Shown in pieces: positions 22,226 through 35,644 of a DNA stretch of 64,000 nt (position 1 is its first letter; the number at the start of each line of letters is the position of its first letter). Made by a program: the position numbers and the translations under genes. This stretch comes from Laguncularia racemosa. Lineage: Eukaryota; Streptophyta; Magnoliopsida; Myrtales; Combretaceae. The stretch is taken from NCBI GenBank assembly GCA_037954665.1, contig JBBMOL010000037.1:1178001-1242000 (forward strand), in the 5' to 3' direction. Under the pieces are notes generated by a model, which was given only the letters and a program-made list of their open reading frames with translations, was not told where the DNA came from and ran no database searches.

Positions 22226-22763
22226 ACAATTTCCATGAACCTTATTTCTTTTACTTTGAATTTTCCAAAACTCAATCATCTCTATTCTTAAGCTCAATTA
22301 TATATTTTAAATACATAATTACATGTAGACTATAAGGATTTTCGTACTTACATCAACAATTCCGCAAATCGCAACCTTGAGTCGTTGTTTTTTATTCTCC
22401 TATCGTCCTTTCTCACACTTCATGTTCTGTATGAACAAATGACACTCGTAAACTACAAATTCCATTAATCCACAATCGCAGTTCATATGGAATTCCTTAC
22501 CTTTTGTCTTTGGAATTTGATAGCTCATTTTTTCTTTTTGTCTTTTTAGGGTTTCTTGTAGGGAGCGTCTATCCTCTGTGAATTCTATTTCACTGCTCAA
22601 ATGACAAAGGATGCTCCATAGGTTAATCTGAAGTATTTATACTCTATGAGTGAAATGTCCAAATTGCCTCTCACATTTTTATAAAATTCCCGTCTTTATC
22701 TTTTATTTCTTGTGATAACATATGTCTTAATAAATAAATAATTGAAATTTTCATGTATTACAT

Positions 22764-24820
22764 ATTCACTTCAACAAAAAGAGATAGATATCAATTCCAT
22801 TCCCCTTCTATTCCTTAAAACATGCTTATTATTATATTTACTTGGAATAAATTGCTATTGTAAGGGGTAAGAATACCCCTCCACATAACAAATAATAATT
22901 TATAACCAAAACTCTCGAATTGCCATTCGTCCTTTAGTGACTCCCTCATTCCCCATTTGATCATGGTGGTTACCAAACCTACAAACCATTATGCTATAAC
23001 TACACCACTTGTTGGATCAATTGCTAAATACACCACTTTCACCTATCAATTTTACAAGCCACACACATGAGACATACAGACCATAAACTCATGATCCACA
23101 AACCGCCTAACTCTAGACTTACGAACTATCAAATCAAAAACCTATAAACCACTAAACATTAGACCCACAAAACACTAAAGTCTAGACCTCATATCCATAG
23201 ATCACAAGCTATAAAAGTCGTACCAACACTAGCATAGTGATTCTTAGTTCGAGTTTGTAACACATCTATGGTTTGCTTAGAAGGTTAATTTCACGACTTG
23301 TAGTTCAACTCACAATCAATGGTTCATTAAGAAGCTTTGATCCCCAACTTGTAGTTCAAGTCACATCCAGTGACTTGTAATTGTTATGACCGACATATGG
23401 ATTATCCTTAGCAACTCATGAAGCTTATGGCAATTGTGGCACAATGATTAAGACAAATGCATTGATCCTTAAAGAAATTTTAGAAAAAAAGGGATTCGTG
23501 TATTATGTCAAATAGCAATATTGAAAAATATAATTGTAATTTATCAGAAAGACAATATAATTGATTATAAAATATACCTACGCTTTTAATTAAGGTTTTT
23601 TTTTTTTTAGTGATTGACCTTCTCATATGTATGGATCAAGTTCAACTATTATGCTTTGAAGCGGGAAAGGGATTCTTTGCATATATATAGGGATTGAGAT
23701 AATGATAAGTAGACGCCATATAGTAATATTTGGTAAAGATTTAGCTCTCTTGACTGCTTTAGATAATAAATTAAATAGTTCTATCAATAAGTGTCTATAA
23801 CACTTGTTAATAAAATTCAATCTGGATCATATACTCTATGCGGAATATGGCACAATTTTTTTAGGCAATTATAATTATGTTTTCAAATTCAATTTATTAA
23901 TTAGATGTAAATAATCTATTTAAACCTTTTTATGTACTAAAAGATATTAGTATAGTTTTAAAACTGTTGTTATAAGTAATGATTTATAAAAGAAAAGTTG
24001 GAGAATTACATAGAATTAGCATATGATTTGCTTAAACAAATGACGATTTTGGAATTAATTAATTAATATCAACTGTCTAATTTACATCAACTTCATCCAG
24101 TCACATCCACATTTTATTAAAACCCTCTTTCTTGCTTGTGAATGTTCCATAGATTCGCGAATAAACCACTGGGAATAAATAAATTTAAAAGTGACGTCAA
24201 ACAAAAGGTAATATAGATAGGGAATTTTCACTAGTGGGGAAACTATTGGAGAAGTTTCTGGAATCTGGACAATAACACCTAACACCTGACTTGTCGCGCG
24301 TGCTGCGATTGACCAGGATTTTTTTTTTAAAAAAAAGAATATATATATTTCATGTTTTCTTACATGTATTTAGTTTATTTATTTTTTAAATAGAGCATTT
24401 AAATCATTATAAAAATATTATTTTTTTTTCTCCGCATTAACATTTTACTGTTTAAAAACTATTTAAAACCTACTTTTAATTTTTTTTTAATTGTTTTATT
24501 TTAAAAATCTGAACGTCGCGTGTTCGATCCACGCTCACCGCAGTGCGTTTTGTTGATGGGGATCACCATCTGACTGCAGTGCATCTTGCCGCCGCACACC
24601 GTAACTCGTGACTACTTCGGAATGTTTCCTTTGAATAATATTCAGCATCAGCATCTTGTATTAAAGCTTAGTCAATGTCTCTCTCTCTCTCTCTTTTTGG
24701 GGTCACTTCATAAAACTGAACAAAAGCATTAAGTTAAATCGATGATGATTTAAAATTTTATTGATTCTACTATCCATCTAAATCAGTCATAGAGCTACTT
24801 AAATTTCGTTATTTCCATAT
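22764..24820. other. AT-rich intergenic DNA
   Basis: No gene was recognised. It holds a C/A-rich low-complexity stretch (22950-23200), a TA/T-rich zone around 24310-24500 and a CT microsatellite at about 24678-24697. Confidence 0.5.
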
Positions 24821-25348
24821 CTATTCCCACCTTCTAGTTGGTGGATTTTTTATGGTAATACAAAAGGTTATAAAAATTTTGTAAATGCAGCTCACTTTTA
24901 CTATTGGATGAATTGAATATTTCATGAGACTTTGAATATTGAGTTTTGAGAACAGAGGATCAAAGGTGTTCACTAATTGGAAGGAAATGAGAAAGCCTGC
25001 TTGAAGGACATCTTTTACTTGGGCTCTAAAATTCTTGCTCATATTTAGAGAAGAGAGAATGGATGATTTAAGGATGTTAACTTTCAAACTCTTCTATTAC
25101 TCAAAGATTTCTAAGACCCATCGAATGGTTTTAGCTACTTGTGTATTTGTTTCGGCCAAATAAACTACATCATCCGAAAAGAAAGAAAGAAAGATAAGCA
25201 TACAATGTATCGCATTTGATGTTAAAACTTGATACAATGAATAGATAAGCATACTCATTACATGTCTATAGATAGATCCAATGGGGGTTTTTATTATCAT
25301 TGAAATTTTAAAAAGCATATACATCATGGTATATATTATAAAAAACAA
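24821..25348 (-). pseudogene. LINE reverse transcriptase relic
   Basis: Read on the minus strand, two open pieces join in one frame across two stop codons near 25088-25096. The conserved FxDD box of non-LTR RT is visible as FFSDDVVYLAETNTQ (about 25175-25135). The usual helix follows (AKTIRWVLEIFE), then KVNILKSSI and SLNMSKNFRAQVKDVLQ, which match the block after the DD box in plant L1 elements. Only the second half of the RT palm is recognisable. It is an old fragment, unlike the fuller LINE at 57770-62190. Confidence 0.6.
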
Positions 25349-26550
25349 ATATTATTAAAATGTCAAGTAAGTTAAGTGGTTTAGTTTACATCTTTTAAAC
25401 ATAAGATTGTAGGTTCAAATTATATCATTTTACTTTTTGGACATTGCATTAATTGTTTGTCTCTATTAAATGCTTTTCATTATTTATTTATTTTTTTCCC
25501 TTTCCTCCATATCTGGAAAATTAAATTCCATTCTTTTGGTAAATCCAAAAGTTTTCATTGGTACTTATTATAAAAGTTCCAAGCTTAAAAGACAAAACAA
25601 CAATCAAAATGCACAAGTGACACACTTTCAAAATCTTTTTTCTACAAGTTCCAAAACATCTACTGGTGGACATGAGAAAGACAACAGCAAGGCTGAATGT
25701 TAGTAAACCATTTGTTAAGCTTTTCTACAGTACTCTATTACAGGAAAGCAACTAGATAAATTGACATTTGGGTCCACTATCCACTTAATAGCTTTAATTG
25801 GGTCAAGTTCAAAGATTATTCTATATAATCTCAGCTAATGAGCAAAGTTAGGGGCTTTTACCACACTCCAAAGCTCAACTTCTAATTAAGAAGCTGATAC
25901 AATATTTTTTAAAAAGCCCCAATAGTATCACCAATTAAATCTCGATAAATCTCCCGAATGCTTGCTGCCTTGTTATGGTCACTAGTTGCACTGCCACAAT
26001 TAAACTTAACCTAACTAGGACAAGGAGCTTGCCATTTGCATGGCAAACGATCTTGATATGGTGGTATTTTTCTACCAGTACACCTAGTTCAGTAATCGGT
26101 TATTTTGATATCCACTTGATTAACACACTTTAGATTTTGCTGAGCTTAAAGCACTCTCCTGTTTCTTTCATTCTATGGACCTCACAACATGAACAAGAAA
26201 ATGTAAGCACATGGTCTTCGTCTCTCATATTTCTTATTTTCTGATATATAATGTTAAAATATTAATGATAATTTTTAAGTAATCTTCTTTTTTCTTTTAA
26301 TATTATATACACTATAAAGTAAAAACCCTTACAATAACATGGGTCTCATATACTTTTGAGGAAAAATAATGAATTTAATGTTTAAAATTTATTTGATTTT
26401 AATTTTTTTTATTTTTCTATTTAAATTCTCAATATAGATAAAATAAGTTCTTTCATAAGCTATTAAAATTTTCAGTAAGATTCACGATAATTACCGCAGT
26501 TAGGATTAATTCAAACGAAGGAAGTTAGAATAAATATGACAAGAAAATAA
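25349..26550. other. Intergenic DNA upstream of the ArfGAP gene
   Basis: AT-rich and without a recognisable frame. The 77-aa frame at 25470 does not resemble any family. It should contain the promoter of the ArfGAP gene near its right end. Confidence 0.45.
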
Positions 26551-26578
26551 GAAATGATTTGTTTTAAGTCGGTGTGTG

Positions 26579-26587
26579 TTTATAAAG
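26579..26587 (+). promoter_or_regulatory. Candidate TATA box of the ArfGAP gene
   Basis: TTTATAAAG lies about 330 bp before the start codon, ahead of a GA-rich leader (26710-26765). That leaves a 5' UTR near 300 bp. Transcript data would be needed to place the start site. Confidence 0.3.
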
Positions 26588-26706
26588 CGTGCAAATCCAA
26601 CCTTCCCGCCAAAAAAGAACAGAGAAAGATAGATAGGGCATTACGAGGTGGCGCGTTCTCCTCCTTTCTAGGGTTCATTAACGGTAACCCATTCGAAGCT
26701 GGTGAC

Positions 26707-26850
26707 ATGGGGCGAGATAGAGAGAGAAGAGAGAGACCGAGACAGAGTGGGGGAGAGAGAGAGATTATCTGGTTCTTGTTGCTTTCTCTCCTTTCAGGAG
26801 ACCGACGATCTCTTTCCCTATTTCTTGTTTTTGCCTTTCTTTGCTGGTGA
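26707..26850 (+). other. Candidate upstream ORF (47 codons) in the ArfGAP leader
   Basis: An ATG at 26707 opens a frame of Arg/Glu-rich then hydrophobic residues that closes at TGA 26850, 64 bases before the main ATG. If the leader starts near 26610, this uORF could lower translation of the ArfGAP. Its sequence partly reflects the GA repeat, so it may be accidental. Confidence 0.3.
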
Positions 26851-26913
26851 ATTCAATATACTGGATTTCGTTGATCGAAATCTAATTAAGAAAAAAAGTA
26901 AAGAAAGGCACAG

Positions 26914-29900
26914 ATGATGAATGAGAAGGCCTTTGTATCCAAAGATCTTAATGCCAAGCATACAAAGGTTAGGGTTTTGATTTAAGCTTCTTTTTTTTCA
27001 TCCCCATAATTTTATGTAGCCTTTGTTTTTTTTAAGTTTATAATAAGATGAACAACCATAATTGGAGATCCTCTTGAAGTTTCCTGTATATCCACAAGGC
27101 CAGAATTGCAGATTATTTCATGTGGTATTTAGGGTAGTATTGGGCTAATACAACAGTACAATTGGCAGACCAGAATGTTCTAATTTCTAGTTTGATGTTA
27201 TTTAGTATTGATGACACGGACATAGTTGGACTTGTTATCTTTCAGAAATTGAACACCTTATTGCGTGGATCACTCACAAAATTGTACTTGAAATGCATAG
27301 ACACACGGACCTTTTGCTATTTCACGATGATGTATGGATGTTAAGCACTAGACAATCCATTAGCGGATTGTGATTTGAATTTTTGGTCATTGCAATCATC
27401 ATGAATTTGTTTATTTATTTGGGTTAATTACAAGTAAATCCCTTATGTTTGCTTCACGTGTCTTTGATCCTATCTTTGAAATTAAGTATTTAGATCCCAA
27501 CAACTGAAAAGATGTTTTTAGAGTCTTACATAACCATTTTGCTCTTGATTTTATGTGTTTTTTATTTTACATGTTTCAGTAGTTTATCCTAGAGAAAAAT
27601 AGTAATATAGGGTTTAAAAGCACTTTTTTCAAAGATTTAGTAGCTAAATGCTTAATTTCAAAGATGGCAAGGTTAAATGCACATGAAGCAAATATAATGG
27701 GGAGACTTGTTTTTGCAATTTACTCTATTATTCTTTAAAATAATAATTCTTCACTGTGATGTGAGTTCCTGAGATTGTGTGTTGAAGTACTCTCTGACAG
27801 GAGAATGGAAAATGATAGGAGTTTGATGTGATATATGAATTTCCACTCTTCAGAAAAATTGTCATTTGACTGAACTTATTTTCTTTCTGGAGCTTCTATT
27901 CTTAAGTTTTTTTTGAGGTCAGCCGACTACTGAATTTGATCAAGGAAAATTGCTACAAGCTAGAATACAGAATTTAGATATTTAATTTGGTGGCCAATGA
28001 AAATGATCCTAGCTTCTGTAGAAAAATTCTATAGATGAATGTTCCAAATAGTCATTATTTGATTAGTGGGGTTTGCATGTATCAGAACCTGTGTCTTTTG
28101 AGTGTCGGAAGCATTCATCTTTAGTGGTTTTGGAACAACCGACTATTTCTTGTTTTGAGCTATAATAGAGCAAGAAGATGCATTCTTACTCATAATCTCG
28201 TGTCATGGCAAGCTGGACTAACTTTTTATCAGCAATTCTTATGCTTTACTTAATTATGACAGGAGAAGTTTGATATGCCTATGCACCAAAGTGAAGTCTG
28301 TTTATTTTGATTTGGTTTTTGTACAATTAAATTAGATTGTCATGAGCATAGGCTCAGAAACTCCACCATCTGCAAATGTTTTGATATATAATATGAAGCA
28401 GTAACAGTAAAATAATAATATATCATTTATATACCATAATGATTGACATCACTCTTGCACTAGATATGTTCATATATATCTGTCCTAGGACTTTAATTTG
28501 TATCCGTAGATGGATTAGAACAAATATTTGTTGAACGATTTCTGTGAAAGATGCAATGACCTCTAGTGCTTGATGATTGCCACATGCAGATACTAGAGGA
28601 TCTTCTTAAACTTCCAAAAAATAGGGAATGTGCTGATTGCAAGAGCAGGTAAATCTTAGTTTTGATTACTTTTTTCATGTCTTCATTTGTTTTTCACTTT
28701 GATAGAAAAAGGTCCACAGTTTGAACAATTCAACTCTTTCATATCTCTCTCATGAATGCTTGGAATCAATATTATGCAAGGAGACATTTCCTTTTGCTTG
28801 TTCTTTTTCAGAAATTTCTCATGATAACAACCTTTCAACCTTTTCCCTCAAGCTTATTGCTATTTCATTAGGTAATTAGTACCAAATACTTCATCCACTC
28901 TAACCCTCCTAGCAAAAATGTGAAAAGACTTTTCCTGATTGAAGAATGCCAATGTAATTCTCTTCTTCTTCCTTTATTTTTATTTTTTTTTGTGTGGTAG
29001 CGAACACTCTTGTGGAGTATAATTGTCATATACATAATTTCATTGAAATCTTGTTATTTGTGAAGTCTTTACTCTCTATTGATATTAGCCACTATCAGAG
29101 GCTGTCATTGATTTTTCTCCTGCCCTAGATGAATGCGTGCTAATGCATTTAAAGAAGATATGTGGATTTCTGCTGATTTAGTTTTGTGAAGACTATAGAT
29201 CTCAAGATATATGGATATGAAGCACGGTAAAATCTATTTAGCTCGATAATTTAAATTTCAATAGCATCTTTATATTTAGAAGCTCTCAAATCTTGAACTG
29301 AACTGCACTATGAGAGTAGGAACCCCATTCAGATACAATAGGATGACAAGTCTAATATTCATTAGAAAGACAGAATCCTCTTATAACTTATAGCAATTGG
29401 AAGAAGACTGGGACAAAAGAGATTGGGCCTTAACTTTGGTCTTGCATAGACATAAATGCTTGCTTTATAAGGCATTTGAAAGTTGAAATGATGGTTTCCG
29501 TATTGAAGTTCAGCTAACCCAGGGAATGACCTATAATGGTTTTTACATACATCAATTTTCGCAAAATGTCTCCTGAAGTGTAGGAGAAAACAAAAGATTA
29601 ACTGTGCCAGAACTGCAGTACTGATTCTAGTGGATTCCTCTGGTTCCATTCCTACAGCACTCAACATTTTGCTTCTATGTGTTTGTCCAAGGTTAATCTG
29701 GTTTACCCAAATACTGCAGCACAGAAATTGTAGTGCAAGTCGTTATTGATATACCTCTAAACTTTCTAGTATAATTTTATTTTAGTTCCCTGGTTCACCT
29801 GATTGCCAACAGCTTGTAAATTTGAGTTGAAGTCAATTGCAATTGAAGCCTCATTTTTTTGATACACTTCTTCCAGGGCTCCGCGCTGGGCAAGTGTGAA

Positions 29901-32545
29901 TCTTGGAGCATTTATATGTATGCAGTGTTCAGGAATTCATAGGAGTCTTGGAGTACATATTTCAAAGGTATGCTTCTCTCCTTGTGTGATTAGTGCCTAT
30001 ATTGCATATATATTCCTTCCAATACAAAGGATAAATCTAAGAATCAGGGTGATATTTAGTTTGATTTTAGACAGTTTACCAAATGTTTTTAATTATTGGA
30101 GCTTAACTATGAAGATCAGAGGCAAAATACAATTGCATTTGTGAATCGGAGAAAATAACCTAAAATGCTCAAAAGCTGCTCCGATTATTCTTATGCTTGT
30201 TCCTCAATGTCTTCTATTGACCTCCCATAATCAGAGAACATTTCAAATTCACGCAGCACTTTGCAAACCTGCTCTAGTTGTGGTCTATGTCTATGGTTTT
30301 ATTCGCGAAGGCCTTTCATTAGTTGCAACGGCAACAACCTCTTTCCCAGATGTGATACCGTAATCATGATCATTTACCCCCCTCTTAATTATAGGTACCA
30401 AATAGGAGGTTATATTTTGGGCATGCTAATGTAAAATCCCATTTTTGAGACCTTGCCAAGAGGTTTCTTTGTCTTTTTTTACCTTAATTTCAGTATCTTT
30501 AAACTCGTTTAGTCAATTCATAAAATGATTATGTCTGCCTGTGCATGAATCTGTTTTACAAAACGTGACTTCATAGTCCTGTAAATTCACTGTTTATAAT
30601 GGGAAACAGCACCCTGGTCAGGGAAAAGCTCTGTTTATCTTCAAAATGGCAGGATGTCTTCGGGGTTCTTTTTTCAAAGACTCAAGTCTTTTTGCTAAAC
30701 AGATGAAGCTGCTGTCATTTATTAAACTGGATCGTCTCTCCAAAACATTGAGATGCTCTGAGCAATTACTTGATAAGATGGACATCTGATGTTGACTATT
30801 TGGCCTAAGTTTCTTCCAATAAGACTGAAAGCAGGCCTTTAAATTCAATGATGTATGTAAAAGACAGGCACATAAAGGATTCTTGAGGCAGCTATCGTTT
30901 TTCTTTCAATGCTTCTATTTTTTCCTTTCATAAGACTTTATTATGTATCGGCTACATGCATTTAAGTGTGATTGAGTCCACGGTTCAAGACCATCTTTGA
31001 GACTTACCCTATCTTCTGATTTTTGTGTGCTATTCTCATCCAGTTGTTATTCAATTACATTTTATCCTACATTAGCTTTCAATATGACCTTTTCCATTCA
31101 CTTTCAAGTAGGTTAGATCGACAACTTTGGATACATGGCTTCCAGAGCAGGTGGCTTTCATGAAATGTAAGGTTTATATTTTATTTGCTGAGATAAAAAA
31201 ATGAAGAACATCATGTCATAGAAAACTTTGGGAGATTTCTATTATGATATTGGCAATAAAGCACTCTGGTATCAATGATTGGTGTCTAAATAGGATATAG
31301 CAAATGATGTCAAAATGTTCTAAACAAATGGGGATAATGATGTACCCTAGCTACTTTATTTTTCATGGCAGAATTCATACTGTTCTATCATGATTTTCTT
31401 GCAGAACAGTTCCAGAGGGTGGTTATATCTTTTGGGTGAAAATTTAGCAGTCTAATCCAGATTCTTTGATCTCAATTATAGTAGGATTTAATATGCTACC
31501 TGAATTTTTCAAGCATCAATAACTTCATTATTTTCTTTGAAGGTGTGGGCAACAGAAGGGTTAATGAATACTGGGAAGCAGAATTGCCATCAGATTATGA
31601 CAGAAGTAACATTGAAAAGTTCATTCATGCCAAGTAACTATTCAGTTCTTAGTCTAGTCAGTAACACATATCATGTTGTTTTCTTGTCTTTTTTAATCAT
31701 AATTTCTCATAATATTATCAGGTATGTTGATAAAAGATGGGTAGCAAAAAATGCAGTGCAGCCAAATCCAGCAAGCTATGATACACATGTGAGGAGTAAG
31801 ATGGAAGAAGAAGAATCTAAAAGCTGCATTCAGAGAAGAATGAGGAAACTCTCTCTTGAAGAAGAGATTCTTACCAATCACATGGCAGCAGCACAAATAT
31901 CTCCTCCTTCAACAAGAATCCGTGGGGTATCTTCAGTCCTTTCTGATTCCAGATAAAATTACCTCAGTGCTATAGGCTGTGACAATCTGCTAGCCTGAAA
32001 CATCATGCATTATAACATTCAAGTCAATCGACACCTTAGAGCATATGGAAAGACTGGAGGTGAAGTTATTGTGAGGGACATGAATTCTCATTAAAATAAG
32101 AGTAGATTGCATTGGTCATTTTTCAAGAGACTTGACTGATTACTTTCTATAGATAACTGCCTTCAGATTAGATGCAGTTATGTCTTGTTTGTATACTGAT
32201 TCACTGGGTTTATGGGTTTCTCGTTGCATTTTCTAATTCCAGCAATGCTATAAAGTTAGACCATCTTTTTGGTCATGAAAACAATATGTTAACCAGCTTG
32301 TAAGATGGTTCATTCACTGTATGCAGTACTCATTAGATATGATGGATGAGAATATGTCTTCAACAAAAACAACTGGACTCCCTCCATTTGGGGAATTGAA
32401 TTTAAGCATTAAAACGACAAAGACAGATCTGTACCAGGTACCTTATACCCAGGATGACAAAAAGAAGCTTGGTCAGAGTTTTACAACTCCCTCAAGCTGG
32501 GCTACATTTGATTGTGAGTCTTTGCTTGCATGCATTACCCTTTGA
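26914..32545 (+). CDS. AGD15: ArfGAP domain protein, AGD15-like
   Basis: Exons by GT..AG logic: 26914-26967, 28590-28648, 29877-29967, 31112-31166, 31543-31633, 31722-31926 and 32327-32545, giving about 257 aa. The start is ATGATGAATGAG (MMNEKAFVSKDLNAKH). The ArfGAP zinc finger CX2CX16CX2C uses Cys 32, 35, 52 and 55, with the catalytic Arg at 60 (CSGIHRSLG). The rest of the domain is intact (TLDTWLPEQVAFMK, NEYWEAELPSDYDR, FIHAKYVDKRWV). The tail ends in SFTTPSSWATFD, as in Arabidopsis AGD15-type proteins. Such proteins stimulate GTP hydrolysis on Arf GTPases in vesicle traffic. A strong donor (GATT|GTGAGT, exon end 32513) may instead splice to 32848, giving an immediate TGA and a C-terminus 11 residues shorter. 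Confidence 0.9.
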
Positions 32546-34060
32546 TTCCTTCTTAGTTATTTAAATGGCAGCTAAGACTGTTTTTTCTCATGTTTTTCAT
32601 AGACATGCTTTAATGCTAGGCTGAGGCACAACTAATCCTTATGACATCAATATTACTTGTTAGGAAAGTTCCATTCGAGGGAGGGAGATGCTTTAAAATC
32701 AAGCAAGGGATACTGTAAATTAAGATGTGCAAATTGATGGAAAATGCTGGACATCGAACTAAGAAGCTCTTGTAATATACATCAACAGTTCTATTTCTAG
32801 CACTAGCTTCTTTTTTCTGGATGTGATCGGCTTACTTTTGTTTGCAGGAGTATAACGATCAATGGATTGATGGAATTAGCTTTGTTGTTCTTGTGAAAGC
32901 AGACATCATTGTCTTTGATTAATAGGTATGCTACTTAATCTCTGGCCCTTGATATTTAGTAGGATAAGAAGAAGTTTGTTGTATACCCGTTTATTAGCAT
33001 CATGGGTGTCATGAAAGGAAACTCTGCATCTGTTATAGCCAAACAAAGCTTTCATCTGCATTAGATGTCTTGGTGCTCTTAGCTACTCTTTGTGCATAAT
33101 GGATTTGTGGAATATGTAATGGACTCTTGAAGCTTCTTGATGAATGTTTGTGACCTTGTGTTCTCAATGTGACTACTATACCTGTGCCAGAAAAACTGAA
33201 CCTGTTCATTTTGCCTTTGAAATTTGATGTGATGATTTTGATAAAGGATTGCAATCTGATTACACTTACCAAGATAAAGAGCCAAGTTTTCCAAAAGAAT
33301 TATATATATTCTCATTTCATTGATTTCTTCACTTGTTCAATATTGATGTCCATTTTGATTACGATTGAACATGGAAACTTTAGTGAGAATCAAGTGTCAG
33401 AAAGTATGCTTGGAGTCTCCATATTCTCGAGGACTTGATCTTGAGTGTGCTTCTTGGCACTTCGTTATCATTTTCAGCTTTCAAGGACGGGCCTTTCTGG
33501 CAGATAAATTGATTTCGGACTCCTAATAATGCAAATAACCAGTATGGAGGTAGAGAAAATGAGATGAAACCTAACAAAGAGATGATGAAGAGACGATATT
33601 GTGTAAAAACAATATGTTACTAATGTACTTGAAGCTCGAAACTTTCTTGTCAGAATCTTCTTAGTTCAAAACATGAAGTTCTGGACATTTTAAAAATTTG
33701 CCATTTGGTCCGTTTTGCCGACATGGCATGTATTGAGTTGAACCAGGATGGTCTTTGAAGACAAAATCTTACCCATTTATTACATGCCTACATGCACAAT
33801 ATATATCTCTCCTAATTATCGTTATAACTCTTATTGCTTGCCTTAAATTTACACGATGCTCAATAATACTTGTGGAAACTACAGTTGATTGTATCTGCTT
33901 TTGTTTGCTGTGCAGTTCCAGCATGTAGACAACAGGATCCAAGTGTAAATTAGAGAATCTGTAACAGCATCTTGTGGAGAATTTGATGAATGCAACTTTA
34001 CTCAATGTTTTTAAGGCATCATAGATGTATCTTCAGGACGTTTATTAATCTATGGTGCTT
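32546..34060 (+). other. Probable 3' UTR region of the ArfGAP gene
   Basis: After the coding end, exon-like pieces with good borders are seen: 32848-32928 (TTTGCAG| ... AATAG|GTATGC) and one opening near 33916 (GCTGTGCAG|TTCCAG). Neither is coding. They suggest spliced 3' UTR exons; the poly(A) site is not resolved. Confidence 0.35.
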
Positions 34061-35640
34061 TTTTCTTCTGGAATCCAAATTGGTTGATCGGGGAAGAATG
34101 TCTACCATTTTCTTTTCCATATTGTTTATATTACCACTTCTCAGACAGCAGAAAACTTGGTTATTCTGATTTCTGACACTTTAGGAGGGCATGTTGCTTC
34201 TCATTTTACCCGGAACTAGTTTCTACGCGTGAACAGATACATGATAGGATAGAATAGAAACTCTTACACTATACCAAACTCTTTAGGTATGTGTTGAAAC
34301 TTATCCTATAATCCCCTTAACAACCTTATAATTTTTTACTTTTCTTCTTTAAATTTAAATACCGCAGTCAAAAGTCATAATATTCATATGGGATCACTTG
34401 TAAAATATAAATGACGAGAAGTGCAAACATTACCAACTGAAATGAAAGTATAAAACAATAATAAAATACATCTAGCTTAAAATCATGACACCAATTTAAA
34501 TTGGAGAAACAAGCTTAATTACTATATTACATTACTAGTATCAAACTAGAACATCTATAAGTTAAACTGATTTGGTTAGATTTCGATTATATTTGTCAGA
34601 CTTTATTCTACATAATCAACGCATCCTATATTTATTGAGACTTGAAATAGGGTATAAGTTCTAGTACAAGTTGTAAGGTGGGTTCAAGATCATATATTCA
34701 TATTATATGCTCCGACTCATAAAATTAAGTTCTAATATTTTAGAATTGGAACTATTATGTAGTGTTTAATATTTATCTCTGTAATAAAAGGGCCGACAAG
34801 TAATAAAACTAATCAAGTTTCTGCATCCCATCCTACTACTTGCTACCTAACATTTCCTTTTCTCCGGAGAAAATTTGAATGACTACACATAAATATTATA
34901 GCACTTTCACCGGAGGAAATTTGGATACATGGAAAATGACAATATTAAAAATGTTAACGAGTGTTTAAAAATATATTTATTAAGAAATTAAATAAAAATT
35001 TCTTTTCATATTACTATCTACTTGTTTTTTCACATGTAACTATTAGTTACGGGAGGAGGAAATTGTTTTTATATTTCCACAAAGGACTTTTGAAAAAAAA
35101 AAAAAAGCTTTATATATATCTAAGCTCGCAGTCCTTGCTTCCATTACTATTTTGGCAACAGAAAAGATTGGACTAGTTTCCCATTAGGCGTCTCAACCAT
35201 AATTGTTAAAAATGGAAATAACTAGAATACAGTAAAGAAGGTAAGTGTAGATAGCAACAGCACCAAGCGGCCAACGTCCATTTGTGTGATGGGTTAAGAG
35301 TTATGACTACACGCACAGGGCACATTGAAACTTTATCCCGCGGTTGGAAGATAATATCCTCTATCCTTTGATTTAATTTCGAGGTATGGATCGATCCTAC
35401 TACTGCTCCACCAGCACAGGAATTTTGAGAAAATGAAGTCACTGATTATCAGTTTCATCATGAGCACGAACTTCAACATCCAAAAGAGAAAAAGTTCAAA
35501 TACCCAATAGATCCATGTAAACCCATTTGAAGTTTCTTAAATTCCTTATATGTCAACGGGGCTCTAAGTAACCATTTCTCATCGAAATTCTAGGAAGAAG
35601 CTGCATAGCCACTGCCAATCACCAGAGCAGCACAAAAACT
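34061..35640. other. Intergenic DNA
   Basis: AT-rich, with no supported gene. The right end may include the 3' UTR of the phytocyanin gene. Confidence 0.45.
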
Positions 35641-35644
35641 ATCA

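Larger units (their letters stand above)
20940..22763. repeat. LTR-like repeat block, possible solo LTR
   Basis: The block opens with TGTAATGCCCCGAAAC, a start like those of many plant gypsy (chromovirus) LTRs, and a possible end ATGTATTACA lies near 22763. The flanking 5-mers (TATTA before, TATTC after) match at four of five bases, which is weak evidence for a target-site duplication. Inside are two short tandem-repeat tracts (21455-21600 and 21956-22225), as often found in such LTRs. No protein domain is present. Limits and class are tentative. Confidence 0.35.

Noticed and set aside
24508..24545. tRNA-like T-arm (GCGTGTTCGATCCACGC) near TCACCGCA
   Set aside because: The T-stem pairs well and a B-box-like sequence is present, but no D arm, anticodon arm or matching acceptor strand is found upstream in the T-rich DNA.
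25365..25420. A-box/B-box-like pair (TGGTTTAGTTTAC and GGTTCAAATT) suggesting a SINE or tRNA relic
   Set aside because: There is no full cloverleaf, no clear ends and no poly(A) or target duplication; possible but unsupported.
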